Assembly: GCA_023389295.1 (NCBI GenBank)
Contig: JAEWEO010000028.1
Span: 1-6,290, forward strand
DNA from: Bacillota bacterium
GTDB lineage: Bacteria > Bacillota > Clostridia > Lachnospirales > Lachnospiraceae
Reading direction: 5' to 3'
Length of the DNA: 6,290 nt
In this document: piece by piece, positions 5,665 through 6,290 of the stretch
How positions within the stretch are numbered: the first letter of the stretch is position 1
Layout of the letters: every line of letters begins with the position of its first letter
Translations under genes and position numbers: made by a program
The notes under the pieces: model-generated
The model's input: the letters and a program-made list of their open reading frames with translations, nothing else
What the model was told of the DNA's origin: nothing
Database searches by the model: none

Positions 5665-6290
5665 ATGAAGAACAAGAGAGTATCCATGCAGACAATTGCT
5701 GATTATCTTAATATCTCGAAGGTAACAGTCTATAAAGCTCTTAATAATCAACAATATGTAAGTGATGAACTACGTGAGCAAATAATCCAAGTCGCAAAAG
5801 ATTTAGGTTATATAAAGCCTACAAATAAGAATCCAGTTCTAAACAATCGTCTGGCATTTATTGTACCCAAACGCTACTTTCTAGAAAGCGATAGCTTCTA
5901 TACAACTATATTTTATTACCTGAACAACTTCTGTAATACGGATAAGATCACCTTAACTCTTTACGTTATCAACAGTTCAGATGAAAGCAACGGTATAATT
6001 CCTGCTGCTCTTTGCTCTAGTAATTGCGATGGGATATTTATTGCCGGTGAAATGACGGATAAGTATGTTCACGATATTGGTGAGCTCGGATTACCTGTTA
6101 TACTTATAGACTTTTATAAACCACATTTGAATTATGATTGTATCATTGCTGACAATTTTTTCAACGGATTTACCGCTACAAATTATTTGATTGAAAAAGG
6201 CCATACCAATATCGGTTTTGTTGGAATACCAAGCCAAACCTCAAGTATCTCTGATCGTTTCTATGGATATCAGAAAGCGCTCGTTTCCCA
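5665..6290 (+). CDS. LacI-family transcriptional regulator (C-terminus beyond window)
   Basis: The frame is open for 208 codons to the right edge; family members are usually 330-350 residues, so roughly 40 percent is missing. The ATG at 5665 has AAGGAGG five bases upstream. Residues 7-28 form the DNA-binding helix-turn-helix (SMQTIADYLN, turn, SKVTVYKALNN), followed by YVSDELREQIIQVAKDLGY (31-49). The periplasmic-binding-protein-like sensor core starts at about residue 63 (LAFIVP), with CDGIFIAGE and the inter-lobe pattern ADNFFNGFTATNYLIEKGH, then IGFVG. Two departures stand out. Tyr23 replaces the Ser of the usual TVSRALN, and the ARSL-type hinge helix expected after LGY is not recognisable and the segment looks short. 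The gene is divergent from the transport operon and two matching operators lie between them. It probably represses both and is released by the imported sugar or a product of it. Confidence 0.92.
   Translation, partial: MKNKRVSMQTIADYLNISKVTVYKALNNQQYVSDELREQIIQVAKDLGYIKPTNKNPVLNNRLAFIVPKRYFLESDSFYTTIFYYLNNFCNTDKITLTLYVINSSDESNGIIPAALCSSNCDGIFIAGEMTDKYVHDIGELGLPVILIDFYKPHLNYDCIIADNFFNGFTATNYLIEKGHTNIGFVGIPSQTSSISDRFYGYQKALVS

Noticed and set aside
1..6290. tRNA or rRNA genes, CRISPR arrays, insertion sequences, phage or toxin-antitoxin genes
   Set aside because: I saw no repeat-spacer pattern, transposase motif, terminal inverted repeats with target duplications, or RNA-gene signatures on either strand.

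Overview
The window looks like a carbohydrate-uptake locus from a low-GC Gram-positive bacterium. The DNA is AT-rich, Shine-Dalgarno sequences are strong (AAGGAGG type), the binding protein is a lipoprotein, and the transporter is an LplA/LplB/LplC-style CUT1 system without its own ATPase. These traits fit Clostridia (Lachnospiraceae-like) best, with Paenibacillus-type Bacilli as the alternative. No species can be assigned from the sequence alone.

Layout. A minus-strand operon fills bases 1 to about 5469. In transcription order it holds: a DUF1861-type five-bladed-propeller protein (4392-5378); two membrane permeases (3442-4395, then 2538-3428); a lipid-anchored solute-binding protein (743-2410); and a second, diverged DUF1861 paralogue (1-655) cut by the left edge. 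The first two genes overlap by ATGA and the permeases are 13 bases apart. A 126-base gap precedes the binding-protein gene, and an 87-base gap with a strong stem-loop follows it. On the plus strand, a LacI-family regulator starts at 5665 and runs off the right edge.

Control region. The divergent intergenic region (5379-5664) is unusually readable. The operon has a consensus promoter, TTGACA-17-TATAAT (5476-5504, minus). The regulator has a TATAAT promoter (5598-5626, plus). A palindrome GTTRGCTAAC lies just downstream of the operon start and again between the -35 and -10 of the regulator promoter. The two centres are 157 bp apart, close to 15 helical turns. A weaker third copy and an unrelated longer inverted repeat lie between them. 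This suggests a LacI-type repressor that controls both the operon and itself, possibly by looping.

How the genes may work together. The lipoprotein and two permeases should import an oligosaccharide, energised by a shared MsmX/UgpC-type ATPase encoded elsewhere. The two DUF1861 proteins are cytoplasmic (no signal peptide) and are the only enzyme candidates in view. From recalled family knowledge, DUF1861 relates to the Leishmania mannosyltransferase/phosphorylases (CAZy GT108) and distantly to GH130 mannoside phosphorylases. The working hypothesis is therefore import and phosphorolysis of a beta-mannoside by two specialised paralogues. Substrate and reaction are inferred, not shown.
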